A stretch of DNA of 64,000 nucleotides from Oscillospiraceae bacterium (lineage in GTDB: Bacteria; Bacillota; Clostridia; Oscillospirales; Ruminococcaceae), in contig DOQG01000071.1 in the NCBI GenBank assembly GCA_003512525.1, positions 1 through 64,000 on the forward strand. The letters run 5' to 3'. The translations under genes were made by a program, and so were the position numbers. Below the pieces are notes generated by a model. It was not told where the DNA came from. It did not search any database and saw only the letters and a list, made by a program, of their open reading frames with translations. This document shows positions 1-8,116 of this stretch, piece after piece. Within the stretch, counting starts at the first letter, position 1; each line of letters opens with the position of its first letter.

Positions 1-44
1 ACGACCACTGTTGCACAGATGCAAAGCCATCAGAGTGTCCTAAA

Positions 45-102
45 GGGGATAGGGATAATAAATCAGAAGTTTATTTCAAAAACAGACTTTTCTACAAGCT
101 GA
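45..102. repeat. dispersed 58-bp repeat, copy 1
   Basis: This stretch recurs almost exactly at 34089-34147, where one extra T is the only difference I see. Its last 24 bases recur in diverged form at 2422-2445. In copies 1 and 2 the repeat is followed directly by a GC-rich hairpin. It has no open reading frame of its own. It could be the end of a decayed mobile element or a small interspersed repeat; the sequence does not say which. Confidence 0.85.
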
Positions 103-105
103 GCC

Positions 106-126
106 CCCGCGCAGATCCTGCGCGGG
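106..126 (-). terminator. hairpin after the choloylglycine hydrolase gene
   Basis: A perfect 9-bp stem (CCCGCGCAG / CTGCGCGGG) with a 3-base loop lies 14 bases past the stop codon of the minus-strand gene. There is no clear T-run on the minus strand after it, so it may be an imperfect terminator or part of the adjoining repeat. Confidence 0.45.
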
Positions 127-139
127 AGTATTCGTCTGC

Positions 140-1114
140 TTAATTCTGACAGTTGATTTTTTCTTCTGTTATCATAGGATAAGAGATAAGCTCATTACCG
201 TCAAGGCTTTCCTTTCTCATATCAACTGCCGATATTCTGTGATTGTCGTAGGTCGTATAATAGTATATTCCTTTATCGGCGTTACAACAGGAGGTGTATA
301 TTGTTATCTCATATTTGCCATCAGCAACCTCGCAACAGCCTCTCGGCTGATCGACAGAGCCGAGGATATGGAAGAACTGGCTGACGCTTTCGGTTTCTCC
401 TTTTCCTGAAACCGAGTTAGCTTTCACAAAAGCTACGCGCACAAATCTTGACTGTGACGAAAGATCCCCCGGAAGTCCGATAGCGCCCATACCTCTGCTG
501 TATGCTTTAAGCTTAAGCTTATCGGAAAATGTGTTCTTCGGCTGCCTTGACGATAGATGCATATAGTCGTTCAGCCTGAACATCTGCTCATCAAACGGCG
601 GATTGTTCGTCAGCACGCCGAGAGGGTTATCATATACCTTAATCCCATCAGATACAGATTCAACCGTGATCGCACTGTTTTTGTCAGCTATTATCCAGTG
701 GAGCTGTCCTACCGGCATATGTTCGCTGAAAGGAGTGTCGGTAATGTTTATATTTGAAATAAGCTCTTTAGCTTCATCGGTACTTGTGCATTTCCCGAGT
801 ATCCACGGTATAAATTCGTACTGAGCTATATTGCTTTTTCCGTTTTTATTTTTGAAATAGTGGGCGTTTCCGACAAAGTTGAGTCCTGCCATACACAACC
901 CCTTTTCGTTCACGGCATCATAGAACAGGGGATATCCGCCTGCGATATGGGCAGTGCCGATAACGGCGTAATGCTTTTCGCAGATACCCTCACTGAGAAA
1001 TTCGAGCCTGAAATTTCTCGGCATTATAACGATCTCCTCGCCGTATGAGCTTTCGTAATCAAGCGTTCTTCCAAAGTAAAAATCATTTGTTTTATATGTT
1101 GCGGCTGTGCACAT
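140..1114 (-). CDS. choloylglycine hydrolase family protein (bile salt hydrolase / penicillin V acylase type)
   Basis: This is an Ntn hydrolase of the choloylglycine hydrolase family, which cleaves linear amide bonds: the glycine or taurine amide of bile salts, or penicillin V or N-acyl homoserine lactones in other members. At 324 residues it has the usual length. The second codon is Cys, which becomes the N-terminal nucleophile once Met is removed. Other conserved residues are visible: Arg16 and Asp19 in FGRTLDY, Asn in GLNFVGNAHY near 79-83, the Asn pair at 170-171, and Arg in SRFVRV near 223-226. There is no signal peptide, as expected for the cytoplasmic Gram-positive enzymes. The start has a strong GGAGG site 8 bases upstream. 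It is monocistronic. Bile salts are the likely substrate in a gut organism, but the sequence alone does not separate bile salt hydrolase from penicillin acylase. Confidence 0.88.
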   Translation of the reverse strand: MCTAATYKTNDFYFGRTLDYESSYGEEIVIMPRNFRLEFLSEGICEKHYAVIGTAHIAGGYPLFYDAVNEKGLCMAGLNFVGNAHYFKNKNGKSNIAQYEFIPWILGKCTSTDEAKELISNINITDTPFSEHMPVGQLHWIIADKNSAITVESVSDGIKVYDNPLGVLTNNPPFDEQMFRLNDYMHLSSRQPKNTFSDKLKLKAYSRGMGAIGLPGDLSSQSRFVRVAFVKANSVSGKGETESVSQFFHILGSVDQPRGCCEVADGKYEITIYTSCCNADKGIYYYTTYDNHRISAVDMRKESLDGNELISYPMITEEKINCQN

Positions 1115-1145
1115 AGCTTTACCTCCGTTTTTGGTTTCTGATCAT

Positions 1146-1174
1146 ATTCTACTACATTTTCTCACATAAGTAAA
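1146..1174 (-). promoter_or_regulatory. promoter for the choloylglycine hydrolase gene
   Basis: Read on the minus strand this gives TTTACT, a 17-base spacer and TAGAAT, placed about 30 bases before the GGAGG ribosome binding site. It is a moderate sigma-A match. Confidence 0.5.
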
Positions 1175-1235
1175 GAAATATTACTGCACAGAAAAAGCAG
1201 AACGAATTTTTTTCAATACGGATTTTGAGAAATTC

Positions 1236-1285
1236 ATGAATATTTCCGCCGTTACTCACATATATTAGAGCATACACGCAGAAAA
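1236..1285. repeat. 50-bp direct repeat, left copy
   Basis: It matches 1537-1586 over 50 bases with two substitutions. The two copies enclose about 250 bases that hold no convincing gene. Such a pair can be left by a small insertion or by unequal duplication. Confidence 0.85.
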
Positions 1286-1403
1286 TGCACTACCTGACCA
1301 TAAGCGTGACAGCATGAATAAGGTAGGCGAGATATTTTATAGCGGAATTGCGTTTTAGAAATGCCGATAACCCTGATAACCAAGCGGATTTCAGGGCGTA
1401 AAA

Positions 1404-1439
1404 TTTATAGCAATTTTTATAGCAGTTTTTATAGCAATT
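1404..1439. repeat. three 12-bp tandem repeats
   Basis: The unit TTTATAGCAATT occurs three times in a row; the middle copy has G in place of the second A of AA. It lies between the two 50-bp direct repeats. The surrounding 1286-1536 shows no supported gene. Confidence 0.85.
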
Positions 1440-1536
1440 CAGGCGAAAAGCAGGTATATAGGAGTAAATATAGGAGTTCATTTTGGAATATTATCCCGCT
1501 TATATCCGTTTTTCGATGACGAATACAGAAAAAATT

Positions 1537-1586
1537 ATGAATATTTCCGCCGTTACCCACATATATCAGAGCATACACGCAGAAAA
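1537..1586. repeat. 50-bp direct repeat, right copy
   Basis: This is the partner of 1236-1285, with two differences over 50 bases. It sits about 130 bases before the initiator tRNA gene. Confidence 0.85.
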
Positions 1587-1655
1587 AATCACAGCCGTAA
1601 ATCCGCTCTGCAAGCGGGTTTAGCTGAAGCTAGAAAATAATTTTCAAAAAAACGC

Positions 1656-1684
1656 TTGACAAACATTAAACTTCGTGTTATAAT
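1656..1684 (+). promoter_or_regulatory. consensus promoter for tRNA-fMet
   Basis: TTGACA, a 17-base spacer and TATAAT form a perfect sigma-A consensus, ending about 30 bases before the mature tRNA. The strength fits a stable RNA gene. Confidence 0.9.
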
Positions 1685-1715
1685 ATACAAGCACTCAGGA
1701 GAGTGAACAGAATAT

Positions 1716-1790
<75 letters not shown>

Positions 1791-1796
1791 TATAAA

Positions 1797-1826
1797 AGCA
1801 CTTAGCGTAACGCTAGGTGCTTTTTT
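1797..1826 (+). terminator. terminator of the tRNA-fMet unit
   Basis: An 11-bp stem (AGCACTTAGCG / CGCTAGGTGCT) with a TAA loop is followed by six T residues, starting 6 bases after the CCA end. It is a classic intrinsic terminator. Confidence 0.93.
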
Positions 1827-1849
1827 AAATGAAGCGCACCTGACGGTGC

Positions 1850-1980
1850 ATGAAAAATGAAGTCGCCTGCGGCTTATGAAAAATGTATGCCTGACCGCAC
1901 ATTGCGGAAATGCGCTTTGCTTCATACGAGCGACAAGCGAGTGCTTCATATTGGCTTTATGCCAATGCTTCATTTTTCAT
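1850..1980. repeat. inverted-repeat-bounded hairpin array
   Basis: The element starts with ATGAAAAATGAAG (1850-1862) and ends with the exact reverse complement (1968-1980). ATGAAAAATG recurs inside, near 1880. Smaller palindromes lie within, for example ATTGGC / GCCAAT near 1950-1966, and a GCACC / GGTGC hairpin lies just upstream. It sits directly before the four-helix-bundle gene. It resembles a small non-coding repeat; any mobility is inference. Confidence 0.6.
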
Positions 1981-2031
1981 TGAAACAATTTGCAGATTTC
2001 GTTATCATTTGTTCAGAAAGCTGGTGTCGTT

Positions 2032-2385
2032 ATGCGTAACGATAAATTATCCGTTCAATCTATGGATTTTGCGGTTTCTGTTATAAATCTTGTGAGATAC
2101 CTGAAAGAAAATAAAGAACATATTATATCCAATCAAATCGGAAGAAGCGGAACAAGCATAGGCGCTAACATTCGTGAAGCACAATACGCCCACGGAAAAG
2201 CAGATTTTATTGCTAAATTGCAAATTGCGCTAAAAGAAGCAAATGAAACAGGATATTGGTTAGAACTGCTTTTAAAGACAAACTATATAAGTGAAAATCA
2301 GTTTAAAGAATTGGATAAAATTTGCACTAGTTTGCGTGCAATGCTTGTGGCTTCTATAAACACCGCCAAAGGAAATGTCAGATGA
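2032..2385 (+). CDS. four-helix bundle protein (S23 / TIGR02436 family)
   Basis: This 117-residue protein belongs to the four-helix bundle family first found encoded in intervening sequences of 23S rRNA genes and related to the Avd proteins of diversity-generating retroelements. The family signature is clear: an N-terminal helix with MDFAVSVINLVRYLKEN, then NQIGRSGTSIGANIREAQ, then KADFIAKLQIALKEANETGYWLELL. Its cellular role is not known. The Met at 2032 is preferred over an upstream in-frame Met because the family begins a few residues before the first helix; no strong ribosome binding site precedes either. The gene follows directly on a palindromic repeat array, and its base use is more AT-rich than that of its neighbours, which suggests a mobile or horizontally acquired origin. 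No reverse transcriptase or variable repeat pair is nearby. Confidence 0.85.
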   Translation: MRNDKLSVQSMDFAVSVINLVRYLKENKEHIISNQIGRSGTSIGANIREAQYAHGKADFIAKLQIALKEANETGYWLELLLKTNYISENQFKELDKICTSLRAMLVASINTAKGNVR

Positions 2386-2421
2386 ATTTTTACGAAATTA
2401 CAAGAAAGATAAAGAAATTAT

Positions 2422-2445
2422 AAAACAGACTTTTCTATAACCTGA
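2422..2445. repeat. diverged partial copy of the dispersed repeat
   Basis: These 24 bases match the last part of the repeat at 45-102 with about three differences. They lie just after the four-helix-bundle gene, as if marking an element boundary. Confidence 0.5.
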
Positions 2446-2497
2446 CTGCACTAATCTACTGTGCTGTTTTTTGCTTTTATTTACTCCAAATATGGAT

Positions 2498-2538
2498 ATC
2501 GTTTCATGCTTTGCAAACAAAGTGTGAAACGATTTTTT
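2498..2538 (+). terminator. intrinsic terminator after the four-helix-bundle gene
   Basis: A perfect 9-bp outer stem (ATCGTTTCA / TGAAACGAT), an inner CTTTG / CAAAG stem and a run of T residues follow. The rest of 2386-2766 shows no supported gene. Confidence 0.8.
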
Positions 2539-2778
2539 GTGTAAGTTTTCCAAAATTCAGTTAAGTATCGTCTTTTTATTGTGGTCTTACACCCGATTGT
2601 AATATATAAAAGTGTTAAATGTTGCAAAAATCTCTATTTCAGTGTAAACTTTTGTCGACGGAAAAGGATAGCGTACTGCCGTGTCGGTTGACACAGAGCC
2701 GAATTTGTGCTATGTAGTTTTGTTCTTATTTCTGTTTTTCCCAATATACTTAACCAAAAGGATAAAAGGAGAATGAGA

Positions 2779-3369
2779 ATGGAACATAACGGTCGGCTGA
2801 AAGTCAAGTTTGATTTCAGCTTCTTTGCGGTAGTGGCGTTTATGATATTTGTCGATACGAGCGGGGCGGCGGTGCTGTCGCTGATCGCATGTATATTGCA
2901 CGAGGGCGGTCACCTGCTTGCTATGGCTGTATGCGGCGCGTACCCTGAGCGTATAACATTTTACGGCGGCGGGATAGCGCTGACAAGGACGGGAATGGAC
3001 TGCCTGCCCGATGGTAAACGTATCTTGATATTGTCGGCGGGGTGCGCGGTGAACCTGATAGTCGCGTCGACTTATCTTTTTATGCCGGATAACGGCACGG
3101 CGGCGGCCTTTTGTGCGGTGAACCTTATAATCTGCCTGTTCAATGCTCTGCCGATAGGGTACTTTGACGGAGCGGGGATACTTGAAATACTGCTGTCAAA
3201 ATTTATGTCGCTCAGAGCCGCCGAAACCGTAAAAAGGGTTATCGGTATAACGTTTTCAGTCGTGATTATCGCCGGCGTGATTATGTATTGCGTCAGTTGC
3301 AATAAAAGCGTTTCATTGTCGCTTATTTTCGTGGTATTTTATCTCATACTCGCACAGTTCATCGGATAG
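2779..3369 (+). CDS. M50 site-2 protease family protein (SpoIVFB-like)
   Basis: This is a predicted intramembrane zinc metalloprotease of 196 residues. The zinc-binding HEGGH motif is at residues 41-45, inside a hydrophobic helix. The third-ligand motif NALPIGYFDG, which carries the Asp ligand, is at 122-131, also in a membrane segment. Four or more hydrophobic stretches span most of the protein. ATG 2779 is chosen because AGGAG lies 7 bases upstream; an in-frame ATG at 2773 is too close to that site. Site-2 proteases cut membrane-bound substrates within the bilayer. SpoIVFB, a relative, activates pro-sigma-K in sporulating bacteria, and this genome also carries spoIIIA. No PDZ or CBS domain is present, so the substrate cannot be named. 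Confidence 0.85.
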   Translation: MEHNGRLKVKFDFSFFAVVAFMIFVDTSGAAVLSLIACILHEGGHLLAMAVCGAYPERITFYGGGIALTRTGMDCLPDGKRILILSAGCAVNLIVASTYLFMPDNGTAAAFCAVNLIICLFNALPIGYFDGAGILEILLSKFMSLRAAETVKRVIGITFSVVIIAGVIMYCVSCNKSVSLSLIFVVFYLILAQFIG

Positions 3370-3372
3370 GGC

Positions 3373-3401
3373 TTGCAATAAGCGGATTTATGTAGTAAAA
3401 T
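3373..3401 (+). promoter_or_regulatory. promoter before the radical SAM gene
   Basis: TTGCAA, a 17-base spacer and TAAAAT lie about 44 bases before the start codon at 3445. Confidence 0.55.
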
Positions 3402-3444
3402 ATACTCTATAACTATAAATTTCGGAACGGAACGGAAGTTAAAA

Positions 3445-5295
3445 ATGCTGAAGGAAAAATTAGACAAAATTTTATTGAAGGTGCAGAAGCCGTCACGATA
3501 TATCGGCGGTGAAGTCAATGCGGTCGTTAAGGACAAAAGCAAGGTAGATATACGTTTTGCTTTCTGCTTTCCCGACACTTATGATATAGGAATGTCACAT
3601 CTCGGCATAAAGATACTGTATTCGCTCAAGAACAGTGTGCCCAATTACTGGTGCGAGCGTGTATTTATGCCGCTTCCCGATATGGAAGAGCAGATGAGGA
3701 AGAATGATATCCCGCTGTACGGTCTGGAAAGCCTTGACCCTATCAAGGACTTTGAGTTCATCGGCTTTACGCTCCAGTATGAGCTTTGCTATACAAATAT
3801 CCTGTCGATGCTTGACCTTGCGGGTGTGCCTGTATACTCAAAGGACAGAAAGGATCTTTTTCCGATAGTAATGGGCGGCGGTCCTTGCGTATGTAACGCA
3901 GAGCCGATAGCGGATTTCTTTGATTTGTTCGTGCTCGGAGAGGGAGAAGAGGTAAATCTCAAAATGATGCAGCTTGCCGAGAAGTTCAAGAAGAACGGCG
4001 GCACAAAGCAGGAGTATCTTGAGCAGGCGGCTCAGATAGAGGGAATCTATGTTCCTTCGCTCTATGATATAAGTTATAACGAGGACGGAACAGTAAAGGC
4101 GATAACGCCCAAGAACGGCGCTCCCGCTAAGGTAAAGAAGCAGATAATAGACGATTTTGACAAGGTCTATACTCCCGACAGCTTTGTTGTACCTTATACT
4201 CAGATAGTACACGACAGGTCGGTGGTCGAGGTGCTGAGAGGCTGTATCAGAGGTTGTCGCTTCTGTCAGGCGGGATTTATCTACCGTCCGTTCAGAGAAA
4301 AGTCCAAGGAAACCATCGTAAATCAGGTAAAAAGCCTTACCGAAACGACAGGCTATGACGAGGTGTCGCTTTCATCGTTGTCTACCAGTGACTACAGCGA
4401 TATTGAGGGACTGCTGAACGATATAACCGAATATACGGATAAGAAGGGCGTTAATCTGTCGCTCCCGTCACTTCGTATTGACAAATTCAGCGACGAGGTC
4501 GTAAAGAAGATAAAGAGCGTCAGAAGAAGCGGACTTACATTTGCGCCCGAGGCAGGTTCGCAGCGACTGCGTGACGTTATAAACAAGAATATCACCGAAG
4601 AAGCGATATTCAAGAGCTGCAAGATTGCCTTTGAGGGCGGATACAGCTCGGTAAAGCTGTACTTTATGCTCGGACTTCCGACAGAAACGCTTGACGACAT
4701 AAAGGCGATAAAGGAGCTTGCGGACAAGATAATCGACCTTTATTATAATACGGAGGGCAGAAGCAAGAAGGCGATAAGCATTTCAATATCGCTGTCAACA
4801 TTTATACCAAAGCCGTTTACTCCGTTTGAATACGAACCGCAGGCGACAGAGGAACAGATAAACGAAAGGCAGAAATATCTGCTTGATATAATCGGCTCAA
4901 AGGGCAGAAGACGTATCGATGTCAGCTGGAGCCACTACGACACGACTATACTTGAAGCGGTGCTCGCAAGAGGTGACAGAAAGCTGTCCGCCGTTATCTA
5001 TGAGGCGTGGAAGAACGGCTGTAAGCTAGACGGTTGGAATGAATACTTCAAGCCCGAAATATGGGACGCGGCATTTGAAAAATTCGGCATAGACAAGGCA
5101 TTTTATGCTAACCGTAAGCGTGAATACGATGAGATCGCTCCGTGGGAGCATATGGATATGCTGTTTGACCGCAGCTTCCTTGTCAGGGAGAATATCAAGG
5201 CGCACGAGGAAAAGACCACCGCAAACTGCCGTGAAAAGTGTGCAGGCTGCGGCATCAACAAATGCTTAGGAAGGGCTTGCTTTAAATATGAATGA
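3445..5295 (+). CDS. B12-binding/radical SAM protein, TIGR03960 family
   Basis: This 616-residue protein combines an N-terminal cobalamin-binding-like Rossmann region (about residues 30-200, with DTYDIGMSHLG and VMGGGPCVCNAEP) and a radical SAM core. The 4Fe-4S cluster motif CxxxCxxC is at Cys267, Cys271 and Cys274. A further Cys-rich tail (CREKCAGCGINKCLGRACF) lies at the C-terminus and could bind another cluster. The family is widespread in Clostridia and is paired or fused with the DUF2344 protein encoded next, and it often lies near ribosomal protein genes. A role in RNA or ribosome modification has been suggested from that context, but the substrate is unknown. Its stop overlaps the next start by 8 bases, so the two are probably translationally coupled. 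Confidence 0.9.
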   Translation: MLKEKLDKILLKVQKPSRYIGGEVNAVVKDKSKVDIRFAFCFPDTYDIGMSHLGIKILYSLKNSVPNYWCERVFMPLPDMEEQMRKNDIPLYGLESLDPIKDFEFIGFTLQYELCYTNILSMLDLAGVPVYSKDRKDLFPIVMGGGPCVCNAEPIADFFDLFVLGEGEEVNLKMMQLAEKFKKNGGTKQEYLEQAAQIEGIYVPSLYDISYNEDGTVKAITPKNGAPAKVKKQIIDDFDKVYTPDSFVVPYTQIVHDRSVVEVLRGCIRGCRFCQAGFIYRPFREKSKETIVNQVKSLTETTGYDEVSLSSLSTSDYSDIEGLLNDITEYTDKKGVNLSLPSLRIDKFSDEVVKKIKSVRRSGLTFAPEAGSQRLRDVINKNITEEAIFKSCKIAFEGGYSSVKLYFMLGLPTETLDDIKAIKELADKIIDLYYNTEGRSKKAISISISLSTFIPKPFTPFEYEPQATEEQINERQKYLLDIIGSKGRRRIDVSWSHYDTTILEAVLARGDRKLSAVIYEAWKNGCKLDGWNEYFKPEIWDAAFEKFGIDKAFYANRKREYDEIAPWEHMDMLFDRSFLVRENIKAHEEKTTANCREKCAGCGINKCLGRACFKYE

Positions 5296-5926
5296 GAATA
5301 ATATCGCTGTCCGTCTGTTCTTTTCAAAGACGGGCAGAGCAAAATATATATCTGCACTAGACCTTATCACCTGCTTTCAGCGTGCGATAAGACGTACCGA
5401 TATCCCGATATGGCACACGCAGGGCTTCAATCCGCACACTTACGTCAATGTCAATCTGCCGCTTTCGCTCGGAAGCGAGGGCGTGAATGAGTCGATGGAT
5501 ATCAAGCTTACCGAGCAGATAGATTTTGATACGGTGCGTGACAAGCTCAATGCGGTTTTACCGCCGGATATCAGAATAATCAGGGCGGCATTGCCGGTAA
5601 AAAAGCACACCGAGATAGAAAAGTCGGTGTATTCGGTAAATATCGTATGTGATTACGATAAACTTGAAGAGTTTATGAAGCTGCCGTCTGTCGAAGTTGA
5701 GAAGAAGACCAAAAAGGGCATAACCACGCTTGATATCAAGCCGTTCACAGAGATAAAGAATTACGAACGCGGGCATTTTACTCTTATAATGCCGTCCGGT
5801 TGTGACTTTACGCTTAATCCGTCGCTTTTCTTTGACGCATTTGAGAAATTCAGCGGCGAGGAAACCGAAAGACTTGATATAGTACGAACCGGAATACTCT
5901 GTAAAGACGGCACACAGTTTGAATAA
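5288..5926 (+). CDS. DUF2344 / TIGR03936 radical SAM-associated protein
   Basis: This 212-residue protein is the usual partner of the TIGR03960 radical SAM enzyme. It opens with VRLFFSKTGRAKYISALDLI and continues with RAIRRTDIPIWHTQGFNPHTYVNVNLPLSLGSEG, the conserved core of the family. It has no signal peptide or membrane segment. The start lies inside the end of the upstream gene. The two probably act as one complex on an unknown substrate, because some genomes encode them as a single fused protein. rplS follows after its own promoter. Confidence 0.88.
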   Translation: MNENNIAVRLFFSKTGRAKYISALDLITCFQRAIRRTDIPIWHTQGFNPHTYVNVNLPLSLGSEGVNESMDIKLTEQIDFDTVRDKLNAVLPPDIRIIRAALPVKKHTEIEKSVYSVNIVCDYDKLEEFMKLPSVEVEKKTKKGITTLDIKPFTEIKNYERGHFTLIMPSGCDFTLNPSLFFDAFEKFSGEETERLDIVRTGILCKDGTQFE

Positions 5927-5992
5927 ATTTACAATTATAAGCACCTTTGTGCGAAATAAGGCGTAGTTACCGAAAAAATTAACAAAAAACTA

Positions 5993-6021
5993 TTGCAAAT
6001 TTCGTATAAAGGTGCTATAAT
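5993..6021 (+). promoter_or_regulatory. promoter for rplS
   Basis: TTGCAA, a 17-base spacer and TATAAT lie about 205 bases before the rplS start, which leaves a long untranslated leader. Confidence 0.75.
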
Positions 6022-6029
6022 ATTAAAGC

Positions 6030-6226
6030 ATTTGAAATCCGCTGATGGGATAATTATGCCTTTTGGTATATACTGTCAGCGTGTTTAATGCCGTTAGTGC
6101 GAAAAGCACAAAGACATTAAAACGGGTAGTCCGCTGTATTTAACGGCAAAAGTTGCCGTTATCCGTAGGCAGAAAATGCGCGGAGGATAAGCCGATACAA
6201 GAATATCCGAAAACCAGGAGGAAAAA
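6030..6226 (+). promoter_or_regulatory. structured 5' leader of rplS (possible L19 autoregulatory leader)
   Basis: The leader folds into clear hairpins: TTTAATG (6084-6090) pairs with CATTAAA (6115-6121) around an inner GTGC / GCAC stem, and TAACGGCAA (6141-6149) pairs with TTGCCGTTA (6153-6161). A GGAGGAT follows near 6181 and the true site AGGAGG lies just before the ATG. Firmicutes often have an L19-binding leader before rplS, and this may be one. The assignment rests on position and fold, not on a checked consensus. Confidence 0.5.
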
Positions 6227-6568
6227 ATGGACGCATTAAAACTCATTGCACAGGACAGCCTTAAGGCTGACGCACCTAAGTTCAATGTAGGTGACACAGT
6301 TAAGGTACACGTACGCATCGCCGAAGGCGACAAGTTCCGTATCCAGGTATTCGAGGGTACAGTAATTGCCAAGAAGCACGGCGGCGTAAGCGAAACTTTC
6401 ACGGTAAGAAGAGTAGCTCACGGCTGCGGTATCGAGAGAGTATTCCCTCTGCACTCACCCACAGTAGAAAAGGTTGAAGTTGTAAGAGAAGGTAAGGTTC
6501 GCAGAGCTAAGCTTTACTACCTTCGCGACAGAGTCGGTAAGGCAGCTAAGGTTAAGTCAAAGATCTAA
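6227..6568 (+). CDS. rplS: 50S ribosomal protein L19
   Basis: L19 sits at the 30S-50S interface of the ribosome. The 113-residue length is normal. The signature [18 protein letters not shown] and the basic C-terminal half with [18 protein letters not shown] and [17 protein letters not shown] are typical. The start follows AGGAGGAAAAA. It is expressed from its own promoter with a long folded leader, and a hairpin separates it from lepB. Confidence 0.97.
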   Translation: MDALKLIAQDSLKADAPKFNVGDTVKVHVRIAEGDKFRIQVFEGTVIAKKHGGVSETFTVRRVAHGCGIERVFPLHSPTVEKVEVVREGKVRRAKLYYLRDRVGKAAKVKSKI

Positions 6569-6588
6569 GACCTTACATCATTTCCTCA

Positions 6589-6643
6589 TCGAATTTTCAA
6601 GGCAGTGGCGATATGCCACTGCATAAATTCGATATTTTGTTTT
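6589..6643 (+). terminator. hairpin between rplS and lepB
   Basis: Outer arms TCGAATTT (from 6589) and AAATTCGA (to 6632) enclose an inner GGCAGTGGC / GCCACTGC stem, with TATTTTGTTTT after it. It can act as a terminator or an attenuator that lowers lepB relative to rplS. Confidence 0.75.
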
Positions 6644-6656
6644 GAAGGGACGCACT

Positions 6657-7256
6657 ATGGAAGAAAAGATCACAACGGAAAATGAAAATAACGGCACTGC
6701 TGATAAGAAAAATTTTTTCGCCGATATGTTCGACTGGATGTGCAGTATTTTTTCAGCCATATTGTGCTTTATTGTAATATTCACACTGTTTGCCCGTGTT
6801 ATTACGGTCGACGGCGAATCGATGGTTCCGACACTTCAAAATCAACAAAGACTTATTGTGTCGGATATGTTCTATACTCCGCAGTACGGAGATATCGTCA
6901 TACTTTATGCGGATAAGCTGGCAAATGAAGCAACGCGGAGCTACGGAAAGCCGATAGTCAAGAGAGTTATCGGTCTGCCGGGAGATAAGATCAAAATAGA
7001 TTTTGTTAACGGCATTGTATACAGAAACGGTGAAGCGCTGACAGAGGAGTACACAAATACTCCGACCAATCTTCCCGAAAACTTCCCCATAAACGGTGAA
7101 ATCACGGTTGAAGAGGGAAAGGTATTCGTACTGGGCGATAACAGAAATAACTCAAAGGACAGCAGAAGCAATGATGTTGGACAGGTCGATATGCGTTATA
7201 TAATGGGTAAGGCGTATTTAAGGATCTGGCCTTTGAACGCATTGGGAACGGTATAA
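6657..7256 (+). CDS. lepB: signal peptidase I
   Basis: This membrane-bound serine protease removes signal peptides from secreted proteins. The 199-residue protein has one N-terminal membrane helix (about residues 28-48) and then the catalytic domain outside the membrane. The nucleophile is Ser55 in VDGESMVPTL, the general base is Lys102 in PIVKRVIGLPGD, and box E is present as VFVLGDNRNNSKDSR. ATG 6657 is taken as start because a GGGA sequence lies 6 bases upstream; an in-frame TTG at 6642 is less likely. It is followed closely by rbgA. Confidence 0.93.
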   Translation: MEEKITTENENNGTADKKNFFADMFDWMCSIFSAILCFIVIFTLFARVITVDGESMVPTLQNQQRLIVSDMFYTPQYGDIVILYADKLANEATRSYGKPIVKRVIGLPGDKIKIDFVNGIVYRNGEALTEEYTNTPTNLPENFPINGEITVEEGKVFVLGDNRNNSKDSRSNDVGQVDMRYIMGKAYLRIWPLNALGTV

Positions 7257-7267
7257 ACGGAGGGGCG

Positions 7268-8116
7268 ATGGCACAGGTATCCAATATACAGTGGTTTCCG
7301 GGTCATATGACCAAAACCAAGCGACAGATAGAAGCAAGCTTAAAGCTTGTTGACGCTGTTGCCGAAATAGTAGACGCAAGAATACCCGAATCCAGCAGAA
7401 ACCCCGTTATCAGCGATATAACAGGTTCTAAACCGAGGATTATCCTGCTTAACAAATGCGATTATGCCGATGAAAAGGTTACTGCCGAGTGGCAGAAATA
7501 TTACACGGCTCAGGGCTATAAGGCTATGATATGCGACTGCAGGAGCGGAAAGGGTGTAAAAGCGTTTACGCCAAACGTCAAAAATCTGCTCTCCGACCTT
7601 CTTGCCAAACGCAAGGCGAAAGGCATTGTGGGTCAGTCGCTGAGAGTTATGGTAGTAGGAATACCGAATGTCGGTAAATCTTCTTTTATAAACAGAATTT
7701 CAAAGGCGGGCAAAACCAAGGTCGAGGACAGACCCGGTGTTACAAGAGGTGCACAGTGGGTATCTCTTGACAAGGAGCTTGAACTGCTCGATACTCCGGG
7801 AATACTCTGGCCGAAGTTTGATGACCAGCAGGTGGCGATAAAGCTCGGTTATACGGGTGCCATCAAGGACGATGTAATGGATGTCTGTGAGCTTGCGGAC
7901 AGTCTGCTAGGTTTTTTGTGGGAAAACTACAAGGGAAACGTTATCGCACGTTACAAACTTGACGAGAACACAGAGCGCCCCGACATTGAAATGATAGCAA
8001 GAAAACGTGGAATGCTTATTTCGGGCGGCGAGCCTGATATAGAAAGAGCGGCGGCGGCTGTACTCGATGAATTCAGGAGTGGTAAACTTGGCAGGATCTC
8101 TCTCGAAAGACCTTGA
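7268..8116 (+). CDS. rbgA: ribosome biogenesis GTPase RbgA (YlqF)
   Basis: RbgA is a circularly permuted GTPase needed for late assembly of the 50S subunit. The permuted order is visible: the G4 motif LNKCDYAD comes first (about residues 58-65), then the P-loop GIPNVGKSSFIN (about 137-148), then the G3 DTPG. The start region with WFPGHMTKTKRQI is typical. At 282 residues it has the family length. The gene overlaps rnhB, the same order as in Bacillus, where ylqF precedes rnhB. Confidence 0.95.
   Translation: MAQVSNIQWFPGHMTKTKRQIEASLKLVDAVAEIVDARIPESSRNPVISDITGSKPRIILLNKCDYADEKVTAEWQKYYTAQGYKAMICDCRSGKGVKAFTPNVKNLLSDLLAKRKAKGIVGQSLRVMVVGIPNVGKSSFINRISKAGKTKVEDRPGVTRGAQWVSLDKELELLDTPGILWPKFDDQQVAIKLGYTGAIKDDVMDVCELADSLLGFLWENYKGNVIARYKLDENTERPDIEMIARKRGMLISGGEPDIERAAAAVLDEFRSGKLGRISLERP

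Noticed and set aside
1990..2385. Diversity-generating retroelement because the four-helix-bundle protein is Avd-like
   Set aside because: No reverse transcriptase, template repeat or variable repeat lies within reach.
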